Below, one piece after another: positions 34,804 to 42,966 of a stretch of DNA of 64,000 nucleotides. Source of the DNA: Mycobacterium sp. (GTDB lineage Bacteria; Actinomycetota; Actinomycetes; Mycobacteriales; Mycobacteriaceae). How positions within the stretch are numbered: position 1 is the first letter of the stretch; each line of letters opens with the position of its first letter. Position numbers and translations under genes: made by a program. The DNA lies in contig JACPVR010000007.1 of the NCBI GenBank assembly GCA_016197405.1, positions 1 to 64,000 of the forward strand, written 5' to 3'. Below the pieces are notes generated by a model. It was not told where the DNA came from. It saw nothing but the letters and a program-made list of their open reading frames with translations, and ran no database searches.

Positions 34804-35511
34804 TTGACGAAGAGAGTTCTTTCGCTGTGCGCGTGGTGCGGCCCGGCCACCGTGGTGATCGCGCTGATCGGATGGCTCATCGCCGGAGTCCTGCCCATTC
34901 CGCTGGGCCCGGAGAGCTCGGTGCAGGAGGTCGTCGACTTCTACAGCCAAACTCGGGTGCTCGTCGGTCTGTCGATCGCATCGGTGGGCATCTGTCTGGT
35001 GTTCCCGCTGATCGCAGTGATCGGTGTGCACATGGTGCGGATGGAGGGTCGCACGCCGATCCTGACCTTCCTGCAGTTGATCACCGGCTCGGCAACCGGT
35101 GTGCTGCTGCTCATGCCGATGCTGTTGATGGCCGTGATCGGGTTTCGGCCGGACCGCAACCCCGAGCTGACGGTGACCCTCAACGACATCGCCTGGCTGT
35201 TGTTCATCACGCCGATCGCACCCTTCATCATTCAGAACATCGCGATCGGGGTGGCGATCCTGCAGGACAAGCGCCAGACGCTGCCGCGGTGGGTGGGCTA
35301 TGTCAACTTCTGGATCGCATTCTCGTTCCTGCCCGACCCGCTGGCGTTCTTTTTCCACAGCGGTCCGTTCGCATGGCGCGGAATCTTCATCTTCTGGCTG
35401 GCGCTGACGACCTACTCGGTCTTCCTGGTCGTGATGGGAGTGATGCTGCACAAGGTGAGCAAGGAGTCGGAGCCGTACGACGCGACCGTGGCGGCAGGCG
35501 CGCCGGCGTGA
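34804..35511 (+). CDS. Polytopic membrane protein, paralogue of 10517-11257
   Basis: A protein of about 235 residues with around six hydrophobic segments. Conserved stretches shared with the paralogue include IGWLIAG, PLGP, GFRP, FIIQNIAIG, PRWVGY and SGPFAW. Start is uncertain: TTG 34804 has AGGAG five bases upstream, while GTG 34798 overlaps that site. It is followed, with a GTGA overlap, by genes for oxidase subunits III and IV, and preceded by the P450/SDR genes. I do not recognise a named family. The overlap suggests it functions with the two oxidase-like membrane proteins. Confidence 0.82.
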   Translation: MTKRVLSLCAWCGPATVVIALIGWLIAGVLPIPLGPESSVQEVVDFYSQTRVLVGLSIASVGICLVFPLIAVIGVHMVRMEGRTPILTFLQLITGSATGVLLLMPMLLMAVIGFRPDRNPELTVTLNDIAWLLFITPIAPFIIQNIAIGVAILQDKRQTLPRWVGYVNFWIAFSFLPDPLAFFFHSGPFAWRGIFIFWLALTTYSVFLVVMGVMLHKVSKESEPYDATVAAGAPA

Positions 35512-36173
35512 CCGGACCCGGGCCACACTCGGACACCGGTCTGCCCGAATTCCTCGGCGGTCCAACAGAAGCCGACGATATCGGCGCACCGCAGCGAGCC
35601 GAGAAGCCGCCTACCGGGCATATCCCCGGGGAAGCCGGGTTGTGGATCTTCATCCTCGGCGACATGACGCTGTTCGCGGCGATCATGCTGGTGTTCCTCT
35701 GGGACCGTCGCGCCCAGCCGGAGGTCTTCACGCAGTCCGCCCATCAACTGCTCCAGCCGATCGGGGCCATCAACACCCTGGTGCTACTGCTGAGCTCCTA
35801 CCTTGTGGTTCGCGCACTCGCTGCCCATCGAGCCGGAAAGTACGCGGCAGCACGGAAATCGGTCGCCTGCGCCATCGGGTGTGCGGCGGTGTTCGCCGGC
35901 CTCAAGGCCGTCGAGTACACCAGTGAGATCACCGCCGGTCACACCCCGGCCTCGGGCATCTTCTTCACCTTCTACTTCGTCCTGACCGGACTGCACCTGC
36001 TGCACGTCGTCATCGGTTCGGCGCTGCTGCTGGCGTGGCAGAACATGCTCAAACGCGGACGACCGTGGGTGCGGGCGCGTGGGCTTGTCGAGGGCATCGC
36101 ATCCTATTGGCATATGGTCGATCTGCTGTGGGTGGCGATCTTCGCGCTGGTCTATCTGGTGAGTGCCGAATGA
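35508..36173 (+). CDS. Heme-copper oxidase subunit III-like protein (CoxIII/NorE-like)
   Basis: A 221-residue membrane protein of the cytochrome c oxidase subunit III family, with about five membrane segments. Signs are GEAGLWIFILGDMTLFAAIM, INTLVLLLSSYLVVRA, GIFFTFYFVLTGLHLLHV and ASYWHMVDLLWVAIFALVYL. The conserved Glu in the second group and HxxHV near helix 4 fit the family. GTG 35508 overlaps the previous stop. No subunit I or II is present in the window, so it is an orphan, similar in setting to NorE-type proteins. Its role with P450-type catabolism is unknown. Confidence 0.85.
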   Translation: MTGPGPHSDTGLPEFLGGPTEADDIGAPQRAEKPPTGHIPGEAGLWIFILGDMTLFAAIMLVFLWDRRAQPEVFTQSAHQLLQPIGAINTLVLLLSSYLVVRALAAHRAGKYAAARKSVACAIGCAAVFAGLKAVEYTSEITAGHTPASGIFFTFYFVLTGLHLLHVVIGSALLLAWQNMLKRGRPWVRARGLVEGIASYWHMVDLLWVAIFALVYLVSAE

Positions 36174-36439
36174 ACGCCGGGGTGCGGGTCAACGCGGTGT
36201 TCGCCGGCCTCGTTCTCGCGACCTGCCTGACCTGGTGGCTCGGCAGCGGCACAGGCGCCGGGTCGGGCGGCGGTTTCGAACTGGCCGCGACGCTGACCAT
36301 CGTGATCGCGTTCGCCAAGATCTTCTTCATCGGAACCGATTTCATGGAACTGCGTGAGGCACCCATGGCCCTGAAGGCGGTGTTCTCGGTGTGGGTGGCC
36401 GGGGTCGCCACCGCAGCCGTCGCATTGGTCGTGATCTGA
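36170..36439 (+). CDS. Cytochrome c oxidase subunit IV-like small membrane protein
   Basis: An 89-residue protein with three hydrophobic segments (VNAVFAGLVLATCLTWWLG; ATLTIVIAFAKIFFIGTDFM; VFSVWVAGVATAAVALVVI). The FAKIFFIGTDFMELREAP stretch is typical of the prokaryotic COX4/NorF-like family that accompanies subunit III. ATG 36170 overlaps the subunit III stop (ATGA). It would form a small complex with the preceding protein. Confidence 0.82.
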   Translation: MNAGVRVNAVFAGLVLATCLTWWLGSGTGAGSGGGFELAATLTIVIAFAKIFFIGTDFMELREAPMALKAVFSVWVAGVATAAVALVVI

Positions 36440-36440
36440 C

Positions 36441-37247
36441 ATGGTGGACGCGTTCGCCCTGGCGCGCACGCTGCTTTTCGTGCCGGGAGACCGGCCCGGC
36501 CGATTCGCCAAGGCGATGGCATCCGATGCCGATGGCGTCATCCTGGATCTCGAAGACGCGGTGGCGCCGGCCAACAAGGACGAGGCGCGCTCGCATGTCG
36601 TGCAATGGCTGGCCGGTGGCCCGGCCGCCGTGGTTCGTATCAACGCCGTCGACACCCCGTGGTTCGCTGACGATCTGGCCGCCCTGCGGGGCTCCGGTTG
36701 CACGATCATGCTTCCGAAGGCGTCGGCCGACGGTGTCGAGGCCGTCGGCGCGGTACTGGGCGAGCAGACCCGGGTGATCGCGCTCGTCGAAACCGCCGCA
36801 GGGGTCATGGCGGCGCCATCGATCTGTGTCGCCCCGCAGGTGACCCGACTTGCGTTCGGCAGCATCGACTTCAGCACCGAACTCGGGGTGCGGGCCGACG
36901 ATCGCGAAGCTCTCCTGCACGCGCGGTCGGCACTCGTGCTGGCATCGGTCGCGGCCGGTTTGGCGCCGCCGCTGGACGGCGTGACGACCGACCTGACGGG
37001 TGGGGAGCCCGCGGGCGATGATGCCGCATATGCGTCCCGGTTGGGGTTCACCGGCAAGATGTGTATTCACCCGGTCCAGGTCGAACCGGTCAACTCCGCT
37101 TTCGAGCCGGATCCCGCAGATCTGGAGTGGGCCCGAACGGTCATGGCGAGTTCTGCGGGTGGAGCCACAAGGGTCGATGGGCACATGGTCGACGCCCCTG
37201 TGCTGGAGCGGGCCCGTCGCTTACTGGCTCGATCGCGAACTGGGTAA
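36441..37247 (+). CDS. CitE-like / HpcH-HpaI family acyl-CoA lyase
   Basis: A 268-residue TIM-barrel enzyme related to citrate lyase beta subunit and malyl-CoA lyases, which cleave or form a C-C bond in CoA esters with Mg2+. It shows TLLFVPGDRPGRFAKA, GVILDLEDAVAP, MLPKAS, the Mg-ligand Glu in ALVETAAGV and Asp in FGSIDFSTELG, and GKMCIHPVQV. ATG 36441 is one base after the subunit IV stop. As the last gene of the P450 operon it could split a short branched hydroxyacyl-CoA left after beta-oxidation. The exact substrate is open. Confidence 0.88.
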   Translation: MVDAFALARTLLFVPGDRPGRFAKAMASDADGVILDLEDAVAPANKDEARSHVVQWLAGGPAAVVRINAVDTPWFADDLAALRGSGCTIMLPKASADGVEAVGAVLGEQTRVIALVETAAGVMAAPSICVAPQVTRLAFGSIDFSTELGVRADDREALLHARSALVLASVAAGLAPPLDGVTTDLTGGEPAGDDAAYASRLGFTGKMCIHPVQVEPVNSAFEPDPADLEWARTVMASSAGGATRVDGHMVDAPVLERARRLLARSRTG

Positions 37248-37259
37248 CCCCTGATACAC

Positions 37260-37313
37260 CACCGGCCGGTTCGGTTCGAGGTCCAGGAACTCTGCGAACC
37301 GAACCGGCCGGTG
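37260..37313. terminator. Bidirectional terminator with perfect 19-bp stem
   Basis: Arms at 37260-37278 and 37295-37313 are exact reverse complements, with a 16-nt loop. The hairpin lies between the convergent CitE-like and acyl-CoA dehydrogenase genes and would end both transcripts. Confidence 0.85.
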
Positions 37314-37354
37314 CCAACGGGCGATCAACTACCTTGAACTGACTCGGTTCTCGA

Positions 37355-38506
37355 CTAGCCGGCGGCGATTTCGCGTCCGATGATCTCTTTCATGATCTCG
37401 GTCGTGCCACCGTAGATTGTCTGAATCCGGGTGTCGACGAACGCTCGTGCCACCGGGTATTCGGTCATGTAGCCGTATCCGCCGTGCAGCTGCAGACACC
37501 GGTCGACGACGCGCTTCTGCAGTTCGCTGACGAACCACTTGCCCTTGGCGGCATCCGTCGGAGTCAATTCACCGGCGTTGTAGGCCAATACCGACTTGTC
37601 CACGTACGCCTCGGCGATGTCGATCTCGGTCGCCATTTCGGCGAGCTCGAAGCGGATGTGCTGGTTGGCTGTCAGCGGCTTGCCGAAGGCGTTGCGCTGA
37701 CGGCAGTACTCGGCGGTGACCTCGAAGATCGCCCGAGTGGTCGCTATCGCCTTCGCGGACACTCCGAGACGCTCGCGGGGGAGGTGGCTCATGAGGTACT
37801 GCAACCCGCGGCCCTCCTCGCCGAGCATGTTCTCGGCAGGAACGACGGCATTGTTGAAGAACAATTCGGAAGTGTCCTGGGCGGGCAGACCGATCTTCTC
37901 CAGCTGCCGACCGCGTTCGAATCCCGGGGTGTCCCGCTCGACCACGAACAGGCTCAGATCATTCGAGCCGCCTTCATTACCCGTCCGGGCCGCCAGGACG
38001 ACGACATCGGACATGATGCCGCTCGAGATGAAGGTCTTCTGACCGTCGACGATGTAGTTGTCGCCGTCGCGTCTGGCAGTGGTGCGGATACCCCGCAGGT
38101 CGCTTCCGGTGCCGGGTTCGGTCATCGCCAATGCGCCGATGATCTCGCCGGAGGCGAATCCGGGCAACCAGCGCTGCTTCTGCGCGTCGTTGGTGAGGTC
38201 GAGCAGGTAGTGCAGCACCAGATCGTCCTGCAGGCTGACCGTCAGCCCGAAGGACAGGGCGTTGATCCGGGAGACTTCCTCGCAGACGATCATCCGGTAG
38301 CGGTAGTCCGACTCGCCGGCGCCGCCGTAGGCCTCGTCGACCTGCAAGGCATAGATGCCCGCCTTGGCGGCCCGTGCGAAGACCTCGCGGTCGATCCAAT
38401 GCTGGCGATCCCACTCGTCCTTGTAGGGCTCGACTTCGCGGGCCAGGAACTCCCGCACCGTCTCCCGGTACGCCTCGTGGTCGGCTTCGTAGAACGCGCG
38501 CTTCAT
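37355..38506 (-). CDS. Acyl-CoA dehydrogenase (LCAD-like)
   Basis: A 383-residue acyl-CoA dehydrogenase. It shows ALAMTEPGTGSDLRG, KTFISSG, GLQYLMSHLPRERLGV and TIYGGTTEIMKEIIGREIA. The position of the usual catalytic Glu in YEGT is Gly (YGGT). In long-chain and related dehydrogenases with YGGT the base is instead the Glu of LPxER, which is present here. The gene begins 3 bp after the thiolase stop, so both are in one operon. It likely desaturates a branched or bulky acyl-CoA. Confidence 0.94.
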   Translation of the reverse strand: MKRAFYEADHEAYRETVREFLAREVEPYKDEWDRQHWIDREVFARAAKAGIYALQVDEAYGGAGESDYRYRMIVCEEVSRINALSFGLTVSLQDDLVLHYLLDLTNDAQKQRWLPGFASGEIIGALAMTEPGTGSDLRGIRTTARRDGDNYIVDGQKTFISSGIMSDVVVLAARTGNEGGSNDLSLFVVERDTPGFERGRQLEKIGLPAQDTSELFFNNAVVPAENMLGEEGRGLQYLMSHLPRERLGVSAKAIATTRAIFEVTAEYCRQRNAFGKPLTANQHIRFELAEMATEIDIAEAYVDKSVLAYNAGELTPTDAAKGKWFVSELQKRVVDRCLQLHGGYGYMTEYPVARAFVDTRIQTIYGGTTEIMKEIIGREIAAG

Positions 38507-38509
38507 GAC

Positions 38510-39661
38510 TCAGAGCCGTTCGATGATGGTGACGTTGGCCTGCCCACCGCCCTCGCACATGGTCTGCAGCCCGTACCGGCCGCCGGTGCGCTCGAGTTCG
38601 TGCAACAGCGAGGTCATGAGACGGGCGCCCGTGCAGCCGATCGGGTGTCCGAGGGCGATGGCACCACCGTTGGGGTTGACCCGCTTGGGATCGGCACCGA
38701 GTTCGGCGAGCCAGGCCAGCACTACGGGAGCGAATGCCTCGTTGATCTCGACGGCGTCGATATCGTCGATCGACATGCCTGCCCGCTTGAGAGCGTGCTG
38801 GGTCGCTGGGATCGGAGCCGACAGCATCATCACCGGGTCGGCGCCGCGCACCGACATGTGGTGGATGCGTGCGCGGGGTGTGAGGCCGAACCGGTCGACA
38901 GCGTCCTGGGAGGCGATCAGCAGAGCAGCGGCACCATCGGAGATCTGGCTGGCAACCGCGGCGGTCAGCACGCCACCCTCGGTCAGCGTGTCCAGGGTGG
39001 CCATCTTCTCCAGGGAGGTGTTTGCACGTGGGCCCTCGTCTACCGAAATGCCGGCGTACGGCGAGATTTCGCGTTCGAAGTATCCATTGGCGATGGCGGC
39101 CAGTGCGCGCTGATGGCTTTCCAGGGCGAACCGTTCGTTGTCCTCGCGGCTCAGGTTCCACTGGCTGGCGATCATCTCCGCACCGCGGAACTGCGAGATC
39201 TCCTGGTCACCGAAACGCTCCTGCCAGCCCTTGCATCCGGTCCACGGATCGGTGCTGCCGAACGGCTCACCCGCGCCGAAGGCACTGAGGATGGGGTACT
39301 GGCTCATCTTCTGGACCCCGCCGGCCACGATGAGATCCGATGTGCCACTCATGACGGCCTGGGCGGCGAAATGTACGGCCTGCTGCGCCGATCCGCACTG
39401 CCGGTCGATCGTGACGCCGGGCACGGACTCGGGCAGACCCGCCGCCAGGGCGGCGGTCCGGGCGATGTCACCGGCCTGGGATCCGATGTTGTCCAGGCAG
39501 CCGAGGATGACGTCGTCGATCGCGGCGGGATCGACATCGTGGCGACCGACCACGGTCTTGATGACGTGGGCCGCCATATCGGCGGGGTGTTCGGCGGCGA
39601 ATCCGCCGTTTCTCTTGCCGACGGCGGTGCGGACGGCATCAACGATGAAGGCTTCAGGCAT
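38510..39661 (-). CDS. Thiolase (acetyl-CoA acyltransferase)
   Basis: A 383-residue degradative-type thiolase that cleaves 3-ketoacyl-CoA. The nucleophile is Cys89 in DRQCGSAQQ. The other active-site residues are His339 in ALGHPIGCTG and Cys369 in CEGGGQAN. The closest recognisable pattern is the FadA5-like group acting on large lipids. The ATG at 39661 has no obvious ribosome site, and operator-like site 6 ends only 8 bp upstream, so transcription may begin very close to the ATG (leaderless mRNA). Confidence 0.94.
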   Translation of the reverse strand: MPEAFIVDAVRTAVGKRNGGFAAEHPADMAAHVIKTVVGRHDVDPAAIDDVILGCLDNIGSQAGDIARTAALAAGLPESVPGVTIDRQCGSAQQAVHFAAQAVMSGTSDLIVAGGVQKMSQYPILSAFGAGEPFGSTDPWTGCKGWQERFGDQEISQFRGAEMIASQWNLSREDNERFALESHQRALAAIANGYFEREISPYAGISVDEGPRANTSLEKMATLDTLTEGGVLTAAVASQISDGAAALLIASQDAVDRFGLTPRARIHHMSVRGADPVMMLSAPIPATQHALKRAGMSIDDIDAVEINEAFAPVVLAWLAELGADPKRVNPNGGAIALGHPIGCTGARLMTSLLHELERTGGRYGLQTMCEGGGQANVTIIERL

Positions 39662-39668
39662 ACAGAGA

Positions 39669-39686
39669 ATCTAACACAGATTTGAA
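39669..39686. promoter_or_regulatory. Shared operator-like palindrome, site 6
   Basis: ATCTAA-CACAGA-TTTGAA, 8 bp from the thiolase ATG. It shares the 11-mer TAACACAGATT exactly with site 8 (44234-44251). Confidence 0.55.
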
Positions 39687-39722
39687 AATCTCCGAAGTGC
39701 TCGGTTGTGGTGGGAGCGGGAT

Positions 39723-40364
39723 TCAGGGCCGGTTGTCGACGGCCTCGTATTCGGAGCCGCGTGGCAGGAGTGCATTCTCGACGAGATCCTGAGCGGCGTC
39801 GACGAGCGCGTCCAGGGAGGCGCGGCCCGGATCCCACCACTCCGCCGCCCAGTTCAGTGCGCCCATGACCAACATCTGGCAGATCCGGACATCGGCATCG
39901 GCACGCAACGCGCCGGCAGCGGCGGCGTCGTCGAAGAGTTGGCGCCAAATGGCGCCGTAGCGATCGCTTTCCGCATCGGCGCGGAGCCTCAGATGTTCGG
40001 GGATCTGTCGGTGATTTCGTATGGAAGCCGTTGTGTAGTCGGATATTTCGAGTTCATGGCGAAGGTGTGCCTCGACAGCTGCCAGGATGCGGTCGATGGC
40101 CGGGGCGTCGGTGGGCAGTGCGGCCAGCGTGGCTACGAGGTGGGTTCGCATATCGGCCAGACCGCAGGCCAGGACCTCTTCGATCAGATCGTCACGGGAC
40201 GCGAAATAGTAGTAGATGGCCGGTGTCTGGATACCGGCACGGTCGGCGACATCGGACAGCCGGGTAGCGGCATAACCCTGCCGGCTGAGGAGATAGGCGG
40301 TGGCGTCGAGTATCCGGCTCCGGGTGCGGGCGTACTTGGTGTCACCCGTGCTTGCCGCGGTCAT
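39723..40364 (-). CDS. TetR-family regulator (paralogue A)
   Basis: A 213-residue TetR protein. The HTH region has ILDATAYLLSRQGYAATRLS and GIQTPAIYYYFASRDDLIEE, and the C-terminal domain includes AVEAHLRHELEISDYTTASI. It is a close paralogue of the regulator at 44318-44989: the two share AVEAHLRHxLEISDYTTASIRN and GALNWxxEWWDP. It is 35 bp downstream of an SDR whose promoter has operator-like site 7, and upstream of the thiolase with site 6. It is a prime candidate for reading the shared operator. Confidence 0.92.
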   Translation of the reverse strand: MTAASTGDTKYARTRSRILDATAYLLSRQGYAATRLSDVADRAGIQTPAIYYYFASRDDLIEEVLACGLADMRTHLVATLAALPTDAPAIDRILAAVEAHLRHELEISDYTTASIRNHRQIPEHLRLRADAESDRYGAIWRQLFDDAAAAGALRADADVRICQMLVMGALNWAAEWWDPGRASLDALVDAAQDLVENALLPRGSEYEAVDNRP

Positions 40365-40399
40365 CGATCAGAGCTTCCGTGTGCGCCGGCATGGACCGG

Positions 40400-41197
40400 T
40401 CACGGCATTGTGTAGCCGCCGCTGACCGAGATCAGCTGGCCGGTCACCTGGCGCGCGGCCAGCGGGGAGGCGAACCACAGCACCGCGCGGCCCACGTCAT
40501 CGGCTGTCGTCAAACTTCTCGTCGGGGTGTCCTTGAGCATGAATTCGATCTGCTTGGGATTGAACACCTCGTCCTCGCCGACCGACCAAAGGCTCGCGGC
40601 TCCAACGGCATCCGGGCCGTCGGGCATGACCAGCCCCGGGCAGACGATATTGGAGCGGATGCCGTGCCGACCGTGTTCGCGTGCCGTCGTTCGGGCCAGG
40701 GCCACCATGGCCGCCTTGGAGGCGCCGTAGATTCCCTGGCGGATCTGGCCGAATGCCGCGTCACTGGCGATGAACACGATGGAGCCGCCGCCGGCATCCT
40801 TCATCGGACCGATGGCCGACTGGGTTGCCGCCACCGCGGAGAAGAAGTTGACTTCGATGGTGCGCTGCCATTTGTCTCGATCGGTATCCGTCGCGATGAA
40901 GCCGGGGACCGACCACCCGGCGTTGTTCACCAGCACGTCGATTCCGCCCCACGCGGTGACGGCGCGACCGATGGCGTGTTCGGCTCCGTCCGGGGTGGTG
41001 AGATCGGCGATCGCCAGTTCGACGGCCGCGGCACCGCGTTCGAGGGCCTCACCCCGCACCTTTTCCGCTTGAGGTTCGTCGATATCGCTGATGACGATGC
41101 GCGCGCCCTCGGCGGCGAACTGGTGCACGATGCCACGTCCGATGTTGGAGGCGCCTCCGGTGACGACGACGCGGGCGTTGGCCAATCCCAGGTCCAT
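40400..41197 (-). CDS. Short-chain dehydrogenase/reductase
   Basis: A 265-residue SDR. It has VVVTGGASNIG (a variant of TGxxxGIG with Asn), ISDIDEP indicating NAD preference, NNAGWSVPG, SIVFIASDAAFG and the catalytic YGASK. ATG 41197 has GGAG upstream, preferred to the frame opening at 41269. It opens the minus-strand operon SDR-tetR-thiolase-acyl-CoA dehydrogenase and probably acts as a 3-hydroxyacyl-CoA or ring-hydroxyl dehydrogenase. Confidence 0.91.
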   Translation of the reverse strand: MDLGLANARVVVTGGASNIGRGIVHQFAAEGARIVISDIDEPQAEKVRGEALERGAAAVELAIADLTTPDGAEHAIGRAVTAWGGIDVLVNNAGWSVPGFIATDTDRDKWQRTIEVNFFSAVAATQSAIGPMKDAGGGSIVFIASDAAFGQIRQGIYGASKAAMVALARTTAREHGRHGIRSNIVCPGLVMPDGPDAVGAASLWSVGEDEVFNPKQIEFMLKDTPTRSLTTADDVGRAVLWFASPLAARQVTGQLISVSGGYTMP

Positions 41198-41341
41198 TGG
41201 TCTCCAATCTGAGCGCGCCCGGCCGGGGAGGGTCCCTGCGGCGGGTGGTATCCAAGACTTTAACGGCAATTAGAAACAGGCTACGCGGAATGACCCTCGG
41301 ATCGGTAGGTTCGCACCGATGTTGACACCACCACCAGCATA

Positions 41342-41359
41342 TTTTAATATCGGTTAGAA
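41342..41359. promoter_or_regulatory. Shared operator-like palindrome, site 7
   Basis: TTTTAA-TATCGG-TTAGAA in the 228-bp divergent region between the SDR (start 41197) and the ferredoxin (start 41426). One site could control both directions. Confidence 0.6.
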
Positions 41360-41425
41360 TTATTCCACGCGACAACAGTGGCTGTCCGGGGCCGGTGCCA
41401 GGCCGCCGCAGCACGAGGAGGACAC

Positions 41426-41617
41426 ATGAAGGTCGTCGTCGATTTCGCCAAATGCACAGGACTGGGTATCTGCGAGTCCATGGCTCCCGACTTCTTCGAG
41501 GTGAACGACAGTGGCGACCTGGTCCTGCTGAAGGAAGACCTCACCGAGGACGACTTGCAGTCCGTCGAGGAGGCCGTATCGGGCTGCCCGACCGAGGCCC
41601 TCCGAATCGAACGTTGA
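41426..41617 (+). CDS. Ferredoxin, probably [3Fe-4S], P450 type
   Basis: A 63-residue ferredoxin. Cys10, Cys16 and Cys54 (KCTGLGIC and GCP) match the three-Cys pattern of mycobacterial P450 ferredoxins; Leu13 occupies the position of the second Cys of [4Fe-4S] proteins. ATG 41426 has GAGGAGG. It precedes a ferredoxin reductase gene by 38 bp. The pair probably delivers electrons to the P450 at 30337-31593, the only P450 in the window. Confidence 0.93.
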   Translation: MKVVVDFAKCTGLGICESMAPDFFEVNDSGDLVLLKEDLTEDDLQSVEEAVSGCPTEALRIER

Positions 41618-41655
41618 GTGCCGCATCGGAAGAAAACCAGCGGCGGGAGAAGCAC

Positions 41656-42903
41656 ATGACTGTCGAGCACCTGGTTGTCGTCGGGGCCTCATTGGCGGGC
41701 CTACGCGCCGTCGAGGCCGCGCGCAAGGCGGGTTTCGAGGGCGCCATAACCCTGATCGGTGCGGAGCGCCACCTGCCTTACGACCGGCCTCCGCTGTCCA
41801 AGGATTTCCTCGGCGTCACCGAAACCGGTGCCGAGGCCGCGGTTCCCTTCTTCCGGACCGACGACGTCTTCGCCGAGGAGTTGCGGGTCGAACTGCTGCT
41901 CGGTTCGCCGGCGACGAGTCTGGATGTCGACCGCAAGATCGTCGGCGTGGGCGACCGGGAAGTGCCTTACGACGCATTGGTGATCGCGACGGGGTCCAAG
42001 CTGCGGACGCTGCCCGACACCGACCATCTCGACGGCGTACACGGCCTGCGTACCCTTGACGACTCCCTGGCCATTCGCGCGGCACTGGATGCCGGGGCTC
42101 GCACCGTCGTCATCGGTGCGGGATTCATCGGGTCGGAGGTCGCTGCCAGCGCACAGAAACGCGGTGTTCCCGTTACCGTGGTGGAGGCGCTGCCGACGCC
42201 CCTGGTGCGAGCCACCGGCACCGAGATGGGCGCTGCCATCGCGTCTTTGCACGAACGCAACGGCACCACGCTGCTGTGCGGAACGGGTGTCAAGGCTGTC
42301 GAAGGCGGCGATCGCGTCGAGCGGGTCGTCCTGAGCGACGGCCGCATCCTCGACGCCGATCTGGTGGTCGTCGGCATCGGAGTGTCCCCGAACACGGACT
42401 GGCTCGAAGGTTCGGGACTCACGCTCGACAATGGCGTGGTCTGCGACGAGACCCTATGGACCGGTGTCCCCGGGGTCTATGCGGCCGGCGACGTCGCCAA
42501 TTGGATGAACCCGATGTTCGGGGTGCGCCAGCGCATGGAGAACTGGACTGCGGCCGCCGAGCAGGGCGCGGCCGCGGCGCGTAACGCCATCGACCCGGCG
42601 AATGCCAAACCGTATGAGACGGTGCCTTACTTCTGGTCGGATTGGTATGGCTCGCGGATCCAGTTCGTCGGGGTGCCCGATTGTGACGAGGTACTCCTGG
42701 TCGACGGCGATGTCGACAGCGACGAGCGGTGGACGGCGCTGTACCGCCATGGCGATCGACTCGTCGGCGCCCTCACCGTCAACGGTCAGACCGTCATCAT
42801 GAAGTATCGCCGGATGATCGCCCAAAAAGCCTCGTGGGCCCAGGCATTGGAATTCGCGGAGAAGCGTAAAGCGGCCGCCCAGGCCAAAGCCGCTGCGTTG
42901 TGA
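41656..42903 (+). CDS. Ferredoxin reductase (FAD/NAD-dependent)
   Basis: A 415-residue pyridine nucleotide-disulfide-type reductase of the putidaredoxin reductase/rubredoxin reductase group. The FAD motif is VVVGASLAGLRAVEAAR, the NAD motif VVIGAGFIGSEVAASAQ and the second FAD motif VYAAGDVANW, followed by a reductase C-terminal domain (YFWSDWYGSRIQFVG). ATG 41656 is the start; a longer frame from 41395 overlaps the ferredoxin and is rejected. It transfers electrons from NAD(P)H to the ferredoxin. Confidence 0.94.
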   Translation: MTVEHLVVVGASLAGLRAVEAARKAGFEGAITLIGAERHLPYDRPPLSKDFLGVTETGAEAAVPFFRTDDVFAEELRVELLLGSPATSLDVDRKIVGVGDREVPYDALVIATGSKLRTLPDTDHLDGVHGLRTLDDSLAIRAALDAGARTVVIGAGFIGSEVAASAQKRGVPVTVVEALPTPLVRATGTEMGAAIASLHERNGTTLLCGTGVKAVEGGDRVERVVLSDGRILDADLVVVGIGVSPNTDWLEGSGLTLDNGVVCDETLWTGVPGVYAAGDVANWMNPMFGVRQRMENWTAAAEQGAAAARNAIDPANAKPYETVPYFWSDWYGSRIQFVGVPDCDEVLLVDGDVDSDERWTALYRHGDRLVGALTVNGQTVIMKYRRMIAQKASWAQALEFAEKRKAAAQAKAAAL

Positions 42904-42942
42904 CAACGGTCTCCGGCGGCGCGGAGCCGCCGGAGACCGTTG
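42904..42942. terminator. Bidirectional terminator with perfect 17-bp stem
   Basis: Arms at 42904-42920 and 42926-42942 are exact reverse complements with loop GCGGA. It starts at the base after the reductase stop and lies before the convergent acyl-CoA dehydrogenase stop at 42967. Confidence 0.87.
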
Positions 42943-42966
42943 AACGAAACTGCCTGCGCCGCAGAC

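Noticed and set aside
37484..39685. 733-residue open frame antisense to the acyl-CoA dehydrogenase and thiolase
   Set aside because: Both minus-strand genes have full sets of active-site motifs; the plus-strand frame has no recognisable domain and reflects GC-rich third-position bias.
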